43,932 nucleotides of DNA from Gemmatimonadales bacterium. GTDB taxonomy: Bacteria > Gemmatimonadota > Gemmatimonadetes > Palauibacterales > Palauibacteraceae. Positions within the stretch are counted from its first letter, which is position 1, and the number at the start of each line of letters is the position of its first letter. This document shows positions 25,671-33,797 of this stretch, one piece after another. The position numbers were made by a program, and so were the translations under genes. The notes below the pieces were generated by a model that was not told the origin of the DNA, did no database searches, and worked only from the letters and a program-made list of their open reading frames with translations. The stretch lies in NCBI GenBank assembly GCA_030636765.1, contig DAOVWI010000003.1, positions 1 through 43,932 on the forward strand. The letters are read 5' to 3'.

Positions 25671-27028
25671 GCAGACCGTTCCTGCTCACCGGCGGCCGCC
25701 TGGTGGATCCCTCTCAGGAGCTGGATGGCCCGGGCGACATCCTGGTACGCGACGGGCGGATAGAGGCGTGCGGCGACGGGATCGCCGGTCCGGAGGAAGC
25801 GGAGGTCGTGGACGTGGGCGGCCTCGTCGTCGCTCCCGGCTTCATCGATGTTCACGTTCACCTCCGGGAGCCGGGTGGGGAGCACAAGGAGACGATCGAA
25901 AGCGGAGCGCGGGCTGCCGCGGCCGGCGGCTTCACGACGGTGTGGACGATGCCGAACACGGATCCGCCGATCGACGATCCCGCGGCCGTAGGATACGTGA
26001 GGGCCGCCGGAGAGAGAGCCGAGGGAGCCCGGGTCTTTCCGATCGGCGCCGCCTCCTGCGGGCTGGCGGGCGAGCGGATGACCGAGGTGGGCGAGCTGGT
26101 CGCGGCGGGAGCCGTGGCTGTTTCGGACGACGGATGCCCGATCTGGGATGCCGACCTGCTGCGTCGCCTGCTCGAGTACACGCAGACCTTCGGCATCCCC
26201 GTCCTCCAGCATTCGGAGGACACGGCGCTCTCGCGGCACGGCGTGATGAACGAGGGGAAGGTGGCCACGGCGCTGGGTCTGCGCGGCAGCCCGAACGTGG
26301 CCGAGGCCGCCATGGTGGCGCGCGACTGCTACCTCGCCGAGCTCACGGGAGGCCACCTGCACGTGTGCCATGTGTCGACCCGTGAGGCGGTCGAGCAGAT
26401 CCGAAGGGCGAAGGATCGCGGCGCGCGGGTTACCGCGGAGGTCACGCCGCACCACCTGGCCCTCACGGAGGATGCGGTCCGCGGGTACCGGACCGAGGCG
26501 AAGATGAACCCTCCGCTTCGCACGCAAGAGGATCGGGAGGCCGTGACCCAGGCCCTCGTCGATGGCACGATCGACGTCATCGCGAGCGACCACGCGCCGC
26601 ACCATTACGAGGAGAAGGAGCGGGAGTTCGACGACGCGCCGTTCGGCGTCGTGGGTCTCGAGACGACGCTCGGGGTGGCGATGCGGGAGCTCGTCGAGCC
26701 GGGGAGGCTCACGCTATCGGGGCTCGTGGACCGGCTCTCGTGCGCGGCGGCCAGGACCATGGGTTTGGAGAGCGGCACATTGCGGCCGGGCAGCCCGGCC
26801 GACATTGTCGTCTTCGACCCCGAGGAGTGCTGGATCGTGGAGCCGTCGTCCTTCCTCTCCCGAGGCCGGAACACACCGTTCGCGGGTGTGGAGATGATAG
26901 GCCGCGTGCGGCACACGTGGGTGGGAGGCCGGTTGCGATACCGGCTGCCCAGGGAAGGGCAGGCTAGGAGCGGCGCGCTGGCAGCAGCGGGCTCGGAACC
27001 CATGAAGGGCAAGGTGTTCAGCCGATGA
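25667..27028 (+). CDS. pyrC: dihydroorotase (class I)
   Basis: A 453-residue amidohydrolase cyclising carbamoyl aspartate to dihydroorotate. HVHLREPGGEHKET (about residue 62) contains the HxH metal pair, followed by GGFTTVWTMPNTDPP, the HVSTREAVE metal His, TPHHLALTE and ASDHAPHH with the catalytic Asp. This is the longer class I type that often pairs with PyrB. GTG 25667 overlaps the pyrB stop as GTGA. The C-terminal ~25 residues (after the conserved barrel closure VWVGGRLRY-like WVGGRLRYRL) are variable tail. Confidence 0.96.
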   Translation: MSRPFLLTGGRLVDPSQELDGPGDILVRDGRIEACGDGIAGPEEAEVVDVGGLVVAPGFIDVHVHLREPGGEHKETIESGARAAAAGGFTTVWTMPNTDPPIDDPAAVGYVRAAGERAEGARVFPIGAASCGLAGERMTEVGELVAAGAVAVSDDGCPIWDADLLRRLLEYTQTFGIPVLQHSEDTALSRHGVMNEGKVATALGLRGSPNVAEAAMVARDCYLAELTGGHLHVCHVSTREAVEQIRRAKDRGARVTAEVTPHHLALTEDAVRGYRTEAKMNPPLRTQEDREAVTQALVDGTIDVIASDHAPHHYEEKEREFDDAPFGVVGLETTLGVAMRELVEPGRLTLSGLVDRLSCAAARTMGLESGTLRPGSPADIVVFDPEECWIVEPSSFLSRGRNTPFAGVEMIGRVRHTWVGGRLRYRLPREGQARSGALAAAGSEPMKGKVFSR

Positions 27029-27759
27029 ACCAGAAGACTCGACCGGAACCGGTCATCCCGAAGGAGATCGTGCGGCTACTCGACCGGCGTGCCACGCTCG
27101 GCGGGTGGCTCGCCAAGCTGAACGAGTTGCGGGGGACCGTGCGCCCCGAGGTCTACGAGAAGGTTCGGGGCGACTACGAGGAGCGCCTCCGCGCCCAGGA
27201 AACGGAGCTGGCGGCGCACCGGTCCGACATGGAGGCGGCCCTGGCGGAGCGCCGCGCCCGGGTGCTTCAGCTCGAGGCCGATCGTGATGAGAGGGCCGCC
27301 GAGTTGGAGGAGGCGGAGCTTCGCTTCGCGGTCGGCGAGTTTAAGGAGGGCGAGTACGAGAAGCGCAAGGAGCAGCACGACCACACACTGGCCCAGCTGG
27401 ACGCCGAGCTCGAGGCCGATCGGGCGGCCCTGGCGAAGCTGGATGAGGTCGTTGGTGTGTTGAGTCGCCTGGGCGAAGAGACTCCCGGCGCCGAAACGGG
27501 CCCTCTCACGACGGAAGCGCTTCCGCCCGTGGCCGAGCCGCCGCCGCCCGTCGACCAGGAGCCCGATGCGGTCGAGTCAGCTGAAGCCGAGGCGGTGGAG
27601 GTGCTGCCCGAGAAGGCGCCGGCAGTCGCCGACGACGCGGACTACCTGGACGATCTGGAGTTTCTCGAGTCTCTCTCCCTGGACGACGCTACGGGCTTCG
27701 ACAGAATGTCGGCCCTGCTTGATGCAGAGGCCGAGAAGGAGGGGAATGCGGAGGCGTAG
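27025..27759 (+). CDS. coiled-coil protein of unknown function
   Basis: A 244-residue protein I cannot assign to a family. Residues ~40-150 are a long charged coiled coil dense in Glu, Arg, Ala and Leu (YEERLRAQETELAAHRSD, LEADRDERAAELEEAELRF). After that comes a Pro/Glu-rich linker and an acidic C-terminus (DYLDDLEFLESLSLDD). There is no signal peptide or membrane helix. It is tightly coupled to pyrC (ATGA) and last in the pyrimidine operon, where other bacteria often have carA or pyrK/pyrD. A scaffold or cell-division-linked role is possible, but nothing in the sequence shows it. Confidence 0.75.
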   Translation: MNQKTRPEPVIPKEIVRLLDRRATLGGWLAKLNELRGTVRPEVYEKVRGDYEERLRAQETELAAHRSDMEAALAERRARVLQLEADRDERAAELEEAELRFAVGEFKEGEYEKRKEQHDHTLAQLDAELEADRAALAKLDEVVGVLSRLGEETPGAETGPLTTEALPPVAEPPPPVDQEPDAVESAEAEAVEVLPEKAPAVADDADYLDDLEFLESLSLDDATGFDRMSALLDAEAEKEGNAEA

Positions 27760-27761
27760 GG

Positions 27762-27796
27762 CCGGGGCGTCAGACCCGCCGGCGGGCGGGCCCCGG
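27762..27796. terminator. G+C-rich hairpin between convergent coiled-coil gene and rpsT
   Basis: CCGGGGC (27762-27768) pairs with GCCCCGG (27790-27796), and between them lies the perfect palindrome CCCGCCGGCGGG (27775-27786). It fills the 48-base gap where two transcription units meet and could act in both directions. There is no T tract, so intrinsic termination is only probable. Confidence 0.5.
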
Positions 27797-27807
27797 ACGT
27801 TGGTTCC

Positions 27808-28065
27808 TCAGGCGGATAGCTGCCGGACGTGACGCGCGAGCCGGGCCTTTCGGCGAGCCGCCGTGTTCGGGTGGAAGATGTGCCGCGCGGCAGCCCGATC
27901 CAGCATCGTGTAGAGTTCGCGAAGGGCGGTCTGTGCCTCCTCGGCGGAATCCATCTCGAACAGCTTGCGCATCCGCGTCCTGATCGCGGACCTGGCAGCG
28001 CGATTGCGCTCCCGTCGCTTTATCGACTGGCGCAGCCGCTTAACGGCACTCCTTGAATTCGGCAC
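27808..28065 (-). CDS. rpsT: 30S ribosomal protein S20
   Basis: An 85-residue, strongly basic helical protein: PNSRSAVKRLRQSIKRRERN, then RAARSAIRTRMRKL and HPNTAARRKARLARHV are S20 signatures; it binds 16S rRNA early in assembly. I place the start at GTG 28065 because the family begins at this point and AAGGA lies eight bases upstream; the longer frame to 28110 adds 15 unrelated residues. GTG as the start of S20 fits the known habit of this gene using weak starts for autoregulation in enterobacteria (there UUG). Confidence 0.93.
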   Translation of the reverse strand: MPNSRSAVKRLRQSIKRRERNRAARSAIRTRMRKLFEMDSAEEAQTALRELYTMLDRAAARHIFHPNTAARRKARLARHVRQLSA

Positions 28066-28121
28066 GTGGTCTATCCTTGTCGTCTGGGCTCGCGCCTCGA
28101 GGGCGGGCAAGAGAGCGGCAG

Positions 28122-28150
28122 ATTATACGATTCCGGCGCAACGAGATCAA
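28122..28150 (-). promoter_or_regulatory. promoter of rpsT (near-consensus sigma70 type)
   Basis: On the minus strand TTGATC (28150-28145), a 17-base spacer and a perfect TATAAT (28127-28122). Transcription would start near 28115, 50 bases before the rpsT GTG. The -35 half lies 13 bases from the start of the divergent site-2 protease gene, so the two units share this ~100-base region. Confidence 0.7.
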
Positions 28151-28162
28151 GAATACCTCCGG

Positions 28163-28825
28163 ATGATGCCCTCCTACGACGCACTGCTCCTGTTCGTTCC
28201 CGTCCTTCTCCTCTCCGTCGTCGCGCACGAGTATGCGCACGCACGCGTCGCGGTCTCACAGGGGGATCTCACTCCGGTGATGTTGGGGCGGCTCACGATG
28301 AACCCCGTCCCCCACATCGATCCCGTCGGGACGGTGCTGGTTCCGCTTCTCCTCTTCTTCAGTCAGGCGGGCTTTCTTTTCGGATGGGCGAAGCCGGTTC
28401 CGGTCAATACCCGGAACTTTCGCGACTACCGGAGGGGCGACGTCCTGGTTTCTGTGGCCGGTGTCGCGGCCAACTTCCTTCTGGCGCTGGCCTTCTTCCT
28501 GGCGGCGCTCGCGCTGGCGGCGGGCGGGGTGACCGCGAGCTCCCCCGGCGTGCCGGGCGCGCTACGGCGAATGGCGCAGTTCGGCCTCTTCTTCAACCTG
28601 CTGCTCGGCGTCTTCAACCTGATACCGATACCGCCGCTGGACGGATCGCACGTCCTCTACCATCTCCTTCCCCCGGCGCTTGGGGCACGCTACCGAGCTT
28701 TGGGTCGTTACGGGATCCTCATGCTCTTCCTGGTGCTCATAGTGCCCGGAGGCCTCGACGTTCTGCTCGTTCCCGTTCGCTTTCTCATGGCTGTGGCGCA
28801 GGGCGTCATCGATGGTGTGGCGTGA
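28163..28825 (+). CDS. site-2 protease family membrane metalloprotease (M50-like)
   Basis: A ~220-residue polytopic protein with the zinc motif HEYAH in the first helix (VVAHEYAHARVA) and the second metal-binding motif NLIPIPPLDGSHV in a later helix. These define the short S2P/YwhC-like M50B group, which cleaves proteins within the membrane; substrates are unknown. ATG 28163 or 28166 begins directly at the first helix; a longer frame from 27965 would run antisense through rpsT and is rejected. In many bacteria this gene precedes scpA-scpB-rluB, as it does here, 13 bases ahead of scpA. Confidence 0.92.
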   Translation: MMPSYDALLLFVPVLLLSVVAHEYAHARVAVSQGDLTPVMLGRLTMNPVPHIDPVGTVLVPLLLFFSQAGFLFGWAKPVPVNTRNFRDYRRGDVLVSVAGVAANFLLALAFFLAALALAAGGVTASSPGVPGALRRMAQFGLFFNLLLGVFNLIPIPPLDGSHVLYHLLPPALGARYRALGRYGILMLFLVLIVPGGLDVLLVPVRFLMAVAQGVIDGVA

Positions 28826-28838
28826 GGGTGATGATCTG

Positions 28839-29630
28839 ATGGGCACGGCCGCTCCGTCGCAGCCCCGCCCGCGCCCGCGCGATCTGCTCGGCCCGGAGCC
28901 CTTCGTCGTCGACCTCGAGAGGTTCAGCGGTCCTCTGGACCTCCTCTTGCACCTGATCCGGTCACAGGACATCGATATCCTGGACATCCCCATTGCCCGG
29001 ATCACCAACCAGTTCCAGGCCGTGCTTGACGAGGGGATCCAGCAGATGGACCTGGACCGGGCCGGCGAGTTCCTGGAGATGGCTGCGACCTTGATTCGGA
29101 TCAAGGTTCACCTCCTGCTACCGCGCTCGGGCGACCTCGAATGGGATGAGGATCCTCGGGCCGAGTTGGTGCGGAGGCTTCTCGAGTACGAGCACTTCCA
29201 GGAGATCTCGCACCTTCTTTCCCGTGCGGAAGGTGATCGCTCCCGGCACTTCGGCAAGGGGTTCAGCCCGCCGCGACCGGAGGCGACGACAGTGGAGCGG
29301 AGAATCGAGTTCGGAATCATCGACTTCATGGAAGCCGCCCGACGTGCGCTCGAGCGGGCGGCGCAGCGAGTTCACACCGCGCCCGTTCCAGGCGTCAGCG
29401 TCAGGGAAAAGATCGCCCTCGTCCGCCGGCTGATCGGGAAGGCACGGCGCGTTGCGTTCAGGAAGCTGTTCGAGCCGTGGGGAACCCGACAGCACGCCGT
29501 CGCCGCGCTGCTTGCGTGCCTGGAGCTGGCGCGCCGACAGGTGATCCGCGTGGAGCAAGCTGCACCGTTCAGCTCCATCTTCGTGCTGAGAGGAAAGCGA
29601 GTGGGCGATCCCGCCCAGGAGGAAACATGA
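28839..29630 (+). CDS. scpA: segregation and condensation protein A
   Basis: A 263-residue kleisin linking the two SMC heads in the chromosome condensin. FSGPLDLLLHLIRSQDIDI is the conserved N-terminal signature, followed by FLEMAATLIRIKVHLLLP; the C-terminal winged-helix segment ends with the strand SSIFVLRGKR. ATG 28839 is preferred to 28812 because GAGGGTGA lies just upstream and the conserved region starts soon after. The stop overlaps the scpB start (ATGA), as expected for partners made in a fixed ratio. Confidence 0.93.
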   Translation: MGTAAPSQPRPRPRDLLGPEPFVVDLERFSGPLDLLLHLIRSQDIDILDIPIARITNQFQAVLDEGIQQMDLDRAGEFLEMAATLIRIKVHLLLPRSGDLEWDEDPRAELVRRLLEYEHFQEISHLLSRAEGDRSRHFGKGFSPPRPEATTVERRIEFGIIDFMEAARRALERAAQRVHTAPVPGVSVREKIALVRRLIGKARRVAFRKLFEPWGTRQHAVAALLACLELARRQVIRVEQAAPFSSIFVLRGKRVGDPAQEET

Positions 29631-30313
29631 GGCCCACGCAGATCGTGGAGGCCACTCTGTTCGCGAGCCAGTCCCCGCTCACGCCGAGTGAGTTGGCGCG
29701 CGCCGACGGGTCGCTGACGCCGGAGATTGTCGAGAGGTCCCTGGGCGAGCTCAGGGAGGAGTACGAGAAGGAGGACAGAGCTTTCCAGGTCTACAACCTA
29801 GGCGACGGCTACCAGATCCTGACCCGGCCCGAATACGCTCCGTACCTGGAGCGCTTCGATTCGGTGCCGCGCACCCTCGGCCTCTCCGCCGCCGCCCTGG
29901 AGACTCTGGCCATCATCGCCTACCGGCAGCCGATGAGCCGCGTCGATATCGAGGAAATCCGCGGTGTCGGATCCACGACCGTCCTTCACACCCTTCAGGA
30001 GTGGGAGATGATCGACGTGGTCGGACGCGGCGAGGGACTCGGTCGTCCGCTCCTGTACGGCACGACGCGGCGCATGCTGGATCACTTCGGCCTGCGCGAC
30101 TTGGCCGACCTGCCGAGGCTGGAGGATCTTCCGGTAACCCTGCAGGCCGAGCGGACGCTCGAGGTGCCGCTCGAGGAGGGGCCCGTGGAGGCCGAGAGGC
30201 CTGTGGAGGCCGAGGGGCCCGCAGAGGTCGAGGAGCCTGCAGAGGCCGAGGAGCCAGCGGAGGCAGAGGAGCCTGCGCAGGCCCGGCCAGACGCCCAGCC
30301 CGCGACCGTTTGA
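29627..30313 (+). CDS. scpB: segregation and condensation protein B
   Basis: A 228-residue partner of ScpA with two winged-helix domains: IVEATLFASQSPLT, ETLAIIAYRQPMSRVDIEEI and GVGSTTVLHTLQE are family motifs, with GRPLLYGTT near the end of the fold. The last ~50 residues are an acidic Pro/Ala/Glu repeat tail (units like EAEEPA, nucleotides ~30177-30290), which may vary in repeat number. A perfect AGGAGG six bases before ATG 29627 is the best ribosome site in the operon. The end overlaps the rluB TTG start. Confidence 0.94.
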   Translation: MRPTQIVEATLFASQSPLTPSELARADGSLTPEIVERSLGELREEYEKEDRAFQVYNLGDGYQILTRPEYAPYLERFDSVPRTLGLSAAALETLAIIAYRQPMSRVDIEEIRGVGSTTVLHTLQEWEMIDVVGRGEGLGRPLLYGTTRRMLDHFGLRDLADLPRLEDLPVTLQAERTLEVPLEEGPVEAERPVEAEGPAEVEEPAEAEEPAEAEEPAQARPDAQPATV

Positions 30314-31092
30314 CCGAAGAGGGCGTCCGGCTCCAGAAGTACCTGGCGCGAGCCGGCGTCGCGTCGCGCCGCGCGTGCGAGGAGCTGATCGCGGAAGGGC
30401 GCGTGCGGGTGGACGGCCGACTCGTCACGGAGCCGGGCACGCGGGTTCGATCAGGAAGCCTGGTCGAAGTGGACGGCCGTCGGGTGCAGCCTGCACCGGC
30501 CCGGTGGGTGGCCCTCCATAAGCCTCCCGGCTATGTCTGCACGCGTGAGGACCCCCAGGGCAGGCCGACCGTCTACAGCCTCTTGCCCGAGCGCATGAGC
30601 CAGCTGTTTCATGTCGGGCGGCTGGACCTCATGACGGAGGGTCTGCTCCTTCTCACGAACGAGGGGGAACTGGCCCACCGCGTGCTGCACCCGAGCCACC
30701 GAACGCCGCGGCGGTACGAGGTCGTCTTGCATGGGCAACCACCTTCCCATCTACTGGATCGCTTGCTGCGCGGTGTCGAGCTGGAGGACGGAATGGCGAC
30801 CGCCGACGCGGCGAGCTTGGCTCCGGGGCCGGACGCCGGTGCGCCGCTGCTGGTGATCGAGATCCACGAGGGACGAAACCGGGAGATCCGGCGCATGATG
30901 GACGCGCTCGGCGTGAAGATCCGGTCCCTGAAGAGGGTGACGCTCGGGCCGATCGAGCTCGGGGACCTGTCGTTGGGAGGCTGGCGCGAGCTTTCGGTGG
31001 AGGAGGTGAACGCGCTTCGAGCGATCGCGACGACCGGCGGCGAACGGAGTGCGGAACAGGAAGGCACGGCTGGGAGTGAAGCTTGGACATAG
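30310..31092 (+). CDS. rluB: rRNA pseudouridine synthase (RsuA/RluB family)
   Basis: A 260-residue enzyme with an N-terminal S4 RNA-binding domain (LQKYLARAGVASRRACEELI) and the RsuA/RluB/RluE/RluF catalytic domain. The catalytic Asp is in VGRLDLMTEGLLLLTNEG; EIHEGRNREIRRMM and the C-terminal strand RVTLGPIELG complete the family pattern. By context after scpB it is likely the 23S-specific RluB type, but RsuA-like specificity cannot be excluded. TTG 30310 overlaps the scpB stop (TTGA) and gives exactly the expected N-terminus; no ATG or GTG fits better. Confidence 0.92.
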   Translation: MTEEGVRLQKYLARAGVASRRACEELIAEGRVRVDGRLVTEPGTRVRSGSLVEVDGRRVQPAPARWVALHKPPGYVCTREDPQGRPTVYSLLPERMSQLFHVGRLDLMTEGLLLLTNEGELAHRVLHPSHRTPRRYEVVLHGQPPSHLLDRLLRGVELEDGMATADAASLAPGPDAGAPLLVIEIHEGRNREIRRMMDALGVKIRSLKRVTLGPIELGDLSLGGWRELSVEEVNALRAIATTGGERSAEQEGTAGSEAWT

Positions 31093-32735
31093 CTGATCGC
31101 GTGACCGTCATCCTCGGCGGCTCGGGTCTCGTCGGCTCGGCGATCGCCCGCCGCCTGATCCCCCTGCGGCCGGCCCGGATCGTCATCGGCGGCCTCCGCG
31201 AGGCTGAGGCTCGAGACACCGTCGAGGAGCTTCGCCGGGTACCGGGAGCCGACGAAATAGAGATCATCCCCGAGTGGGGCGATATCTTCGTTCGGCGGGA
31301 GCACCGCGAGCTTTCCCGCAGCGCCATGCTCGAGTCCAAGGAGCGCCGGGGAGAGCTGCTCGAAGATATCTTTGGGGAGCTGAACGAGGAGGCGTTCGCC
31401 AACTCGACCCTCTTCTCGCTCCTCCAGCGGCACCGCCCGCACATCGTCATCGACTGCATCAACACCGCCACGGCGATCGCCTATCAGGAGCTCTACGCGT
31501 CCGCACAGCGCCTGCGGGAGGCCGCCGCGGGCGGCCAGGTCACGCCGGACGACGTGGAGACTCACCTGACGATGCTGTACCTCCCACAGCTCATCCGGCA
31601 CGTGCAGCTGCTTCTGGAGGGCATGCGAAGGGCGGGCACGCGGATCTACGTGAAGATCGGCACCTCCGGCACGGGCGGCATGGGCCTCAACGTCCCGTTC
31701 ACGCACTCCGAGGAGCGTCCGTCACGCTCCCTGCTCGCCAAGGCCAGCGTGGCCGGTGCGCAGTCGCTGCTGCTCTTCCTCATGGCCAGGACGCCGGATG
31801 CCCCGGTCGTGAAGGAGGTGAAACCCACGGCGGCCATCGCCTGGCGGCGCGTGGCGTATGGACCCGTGATGCGGGGAGGACGGCCGATTCCGCGTTACGA
31901 TGCGGTGGCGCCGGTCGTCCTTGAGGAGATGCTGGACGTGCCGGTGGCGGAGGCGTGCCGGCCGCTGGGGGAAGCGATCGAGTCGGTGTATCTGGACGCC
32001 GGAGAGAACGGTCTCTTCAGCCTGGCGGAGTTCGAGACGATCTCGGAGCTCCGGATGATGGAGATCATCACGCCCGAGGAGATCGCGAAGACCGCGATCG
32101 ACGAGATCGAGGGCAGGCCGACCGGACGCGACATCGTGGCCGCGCTCGATGCGTCCAGCTCCGGCCCGACGTACCGCGGCGGGATCATGCGAGAGGCGGC
32201 CCTCCGCCGCATGGAGGAGCTCGAGGGGGAACACGGCGTCCGGTCGATTGCGTTCGAGATGCTGGGGCCCCCGCGGCTCAGCAAGCTGCTCTTCGAAGCG
32301 GCGATCCTGAGGGAGCTCTTCGAGGACGTACGAACCGCCGGCCAGCTCGAGGAAAAGGAGACGGCGGAGCGGGCGGCCGAGCTGATCGAGGTCGACCGGG
32401 ACTTGCGGTCCGCGATCGTGTCGATCGGGCTGCCGATCCTTCTGCCCGATGGCCGGCACGTCCTGCGGGGCCCGGATGTCAAGGTGCAGCCGCCGGAGGG
32501 TCAGGTGCTGCACGATGCTCGCTTGGCGAGCCAGGGATGGGTGGACCTTCGTGCCGTTTCTTGGGTCAAATGGCGAGAGCGGTGCACGGCCTTCATCCAG
32601 GACCAGGTGGACGGCGCGGGAGCGGATGCGGGGTCGGGTCGCGATCTCGATCCGCGGGCGCGTACCGGCCAGATCCGGCCGGGGGCGCTCGCGGCTTTCG
32701 TCTTTCGTGTGGAGGACGAGGGCGAGCGAGCGTAG
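31083..32735 (+). CDS. large Rossmann-fold (NAD(P)-binding) protein of unknown function
   Basis: A 550-residue soluble protein that I cannot name. It opens with a dinucleotide-binding motif GGSGLVGSAIARRL (residues 12-25) after strand RVTVIL, then a second strand PARIVIGGL, as in extended short-chain dehydrogenases, and HIVIDCINTATAIAYQEL resembles the strand-4 substrate site. A segment YVKIGTSGTGGMGLNVPFTH and AKASVAGAQSLLLFL follows. There is no canonical YxxxK. The second half is helical and charged with no motif I know. TTG 31083 has GGGAG upstream and overlaps rluB by 10 bases, so it belongs to the scp operon, 39 bases before moxR. Possibly an epimerase/dehydrogenase relative acting on a nucleotide sugar or lipid; unproven. 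Confidence 0.8.
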   Translation: MDIADRVTVILGGSGLVGSAIARRLIPLRPARIVIGGLREAEARDTVEELRRVPGADEIEIIPEWGDIFVRREHRELSRSAMLESKERRGELLEDIFGELNEEAFANSTLFSLLQRHRPHIVIDCINTATAIAYQELYASAQRLREAAAGGQVTPDDVETHLTMLYLPQLIRHVQLLLEGMRRAGTRIYVKIGTSGTGGMGLNVPFTHSEERPSRSLLAKASVAGAQSLLLFLMARTPDAPVVKEVKPTAAIAWRRVAYGPVMRGGRPIPRYDAVAPVVLEEMLDVPVAEACRPLGEAIESVYLDAGENGLFSLAEFETISELRMMEIITPEEIAKTAIDEIEGRPTGRDIVAALDASSSGPTYRGGIMREAALRRMEELEGEHGVRSIAFEMLGPPRLSKLLFEAAILRELFEDVRTAGQLEEKETAERAAELIEVDRDLRSAIVSIGLPILLPDGRHVLRGPDVKVQPPEGQVLHDARLASQGWVDLRAVSWVKWRERCTAFIQDQVDGAGADAGSGRDLDPRARTGQIRPGALAAFVFRVEDEGERA

Positions 32736-32760
32736 GGCTGAAAAGGAGAAGGGTCCGCCG

Positions 32761-32778
32761 ATGCGTGAAGACGGATGA
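32761..32778 (+). other. five-codon leader frame (MREDG) overlapping the moxR start
   Basis: ATG 32761 opens MREDG-stop; its TGA (32776-32778) overlaps the moxR ATG at 32775. AAGGAGAAGGG at 32743-32753 is a stronger ribosome site than anything nearer moxR. Ribosomes may enter here and re-start at moxR. This could also be chance. Confidence 0.3.
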
Positions 32779-33797
32779 TGGAGCAGGCGGGAGTGGCAGA
32801 GCGACTGTCGGAGGCGGAGCTCGAGCGGCTGGCAGGTGAGATCGGCGACGCCTCCTCGTTCCTGACGGACATCCGAGAGGCCGTCGCGCGCCGCGTCGTC
32901 GGGCAGCGCGAGATGATCGACCGGCTGCTGATCGGCCTGCTCACCGGAGGGCACGTCCTGCTGGAGGGCGTGCCGGGGCTCGCCAAGACGCTGACCGTGC
33001 GCACGCTGGCTGACGCCCTCCATGTCGTCTTCCGGCGCATCCAGTTCACTCCGGACCTCCTGCCCGCCGATCTGATCGGCACGCTCATCTGGGACGAGGG
33101 ATCGGGCGACTTCGTGCCGAAGCGAGGCCCGATCTTCAGCAACCTCGTGCTGGCCGACGAGATCAACCGCGCACCGGCCAAGGTCCAGTCCGCTCTCCTG
33201 GAGGCGATGCAGGAGCGTCAGGTCACGATTGGTGACACGAGCTACGAGCTCCCGGCGCCGTTTCTGGTGCTGGCCACCCAGAACCCGATCGAGCACGAGG
33301 GCACGTATCCGCTCCCGGAGGCCCAGGTCGACCGCTTTATGTTCAAGGTGCGGGTGGACTACCCGAGTCGTGAAGAGGAGCGGGAGGTGATGAGGCGGAT
33401 GACGAGCGACCGACTGAAGCCGATCGAGGCGGTGATCCGGCCGGAGCGGATCCTGGAGATCCGCGAGCAGCTTCAAGAGATCTACCTGGACGACCGGGTG
33501 GAGAACTACATCCTGGACCTCGTGCTCGCGACGCGCGATCCGGCGGCTGCGGGACTCTCCGACCTCGAGGAATGGGTGGAGTACGGGGCCTCGCCTCGCG
33601 CGAGCATCTATCTGGCGCGGGCCTCCCGCGCCCACGCCTTCATGGAGGGACGGCCGTTCGTTCTCCCGGAGGACGTACAGCAGGTAGCCCGGGACGTGCT
33701 GAGGCACCGCGTCATCCTCACCTTCCAGGCCGAGGCGGAGCAGATCAGCCCGGAGGTCGTGCTGGACCGCCTGCTGGAGACCGTTCCCGTGCCGTGA
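32775..33797 (+). CDS. MoxR-family AAA+ ATPase
   Basis: A 340-residue ATPase/chaperone. Walker A GVPGLAKT (about residue 67), Walker B LVLADEINRAP, sensor-1 ATQNPIEHEGTYPLPEAQVDRF and the lid sequence SPRASIYLARASRAHAF match MoxR proteins almost perfectly. MoxR ATPases work with VWA-domain proteins to insert metals or remodel complexes, and the following genes encode just such partners. The preceding 39 bases contain a possible leader frame. The TGA overlaps the DUF58 GTG. ATG 32775 and 32778 are adjacent alternatives. Confidence 0.95.
   Translation: MMEQAGVAERLSEAELERLAGEIGDASSFLTDIREAVARRVVGQREMIDRLLIGLLTGGHVLLEGVPGLAKTLTVRTLADALHVVFRRIQFTPDLLPADLIGTLIWDEGSGDFVPKRGPIFSNLVLADEINRAPAKVQSALLEAMQERQVTIGDTSYELPAPFLVLATQNPIEHEGTYPLPEAQVDRFMFKVRVDYPSREEEREVMRRMTSDRLKPIEAVIRPERILEIREQLQEIYLDDRVENYILDLVLATRDPAAAGLSDLEEWVEYGASPRASIYLARASRAHAFMEGRPFVLPEDVQQVARDVLRHRVILTFQAEAEQISPEVVLDRLLETVPVP

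Noticed and set aside
30177..30290. Repeat-rich stretch as a possible CRISPR or minisatellite
   Set aside because: It is the in-frame Pro/Ala/Glu tail of ScpB; units are irregular and coding.
31722..33707. 661-residue open frame on the minus strand
   Set aside because: It spans the Rossmann protein and moxR antisense; composition is shadow-like and it crosses two well-supported genes.
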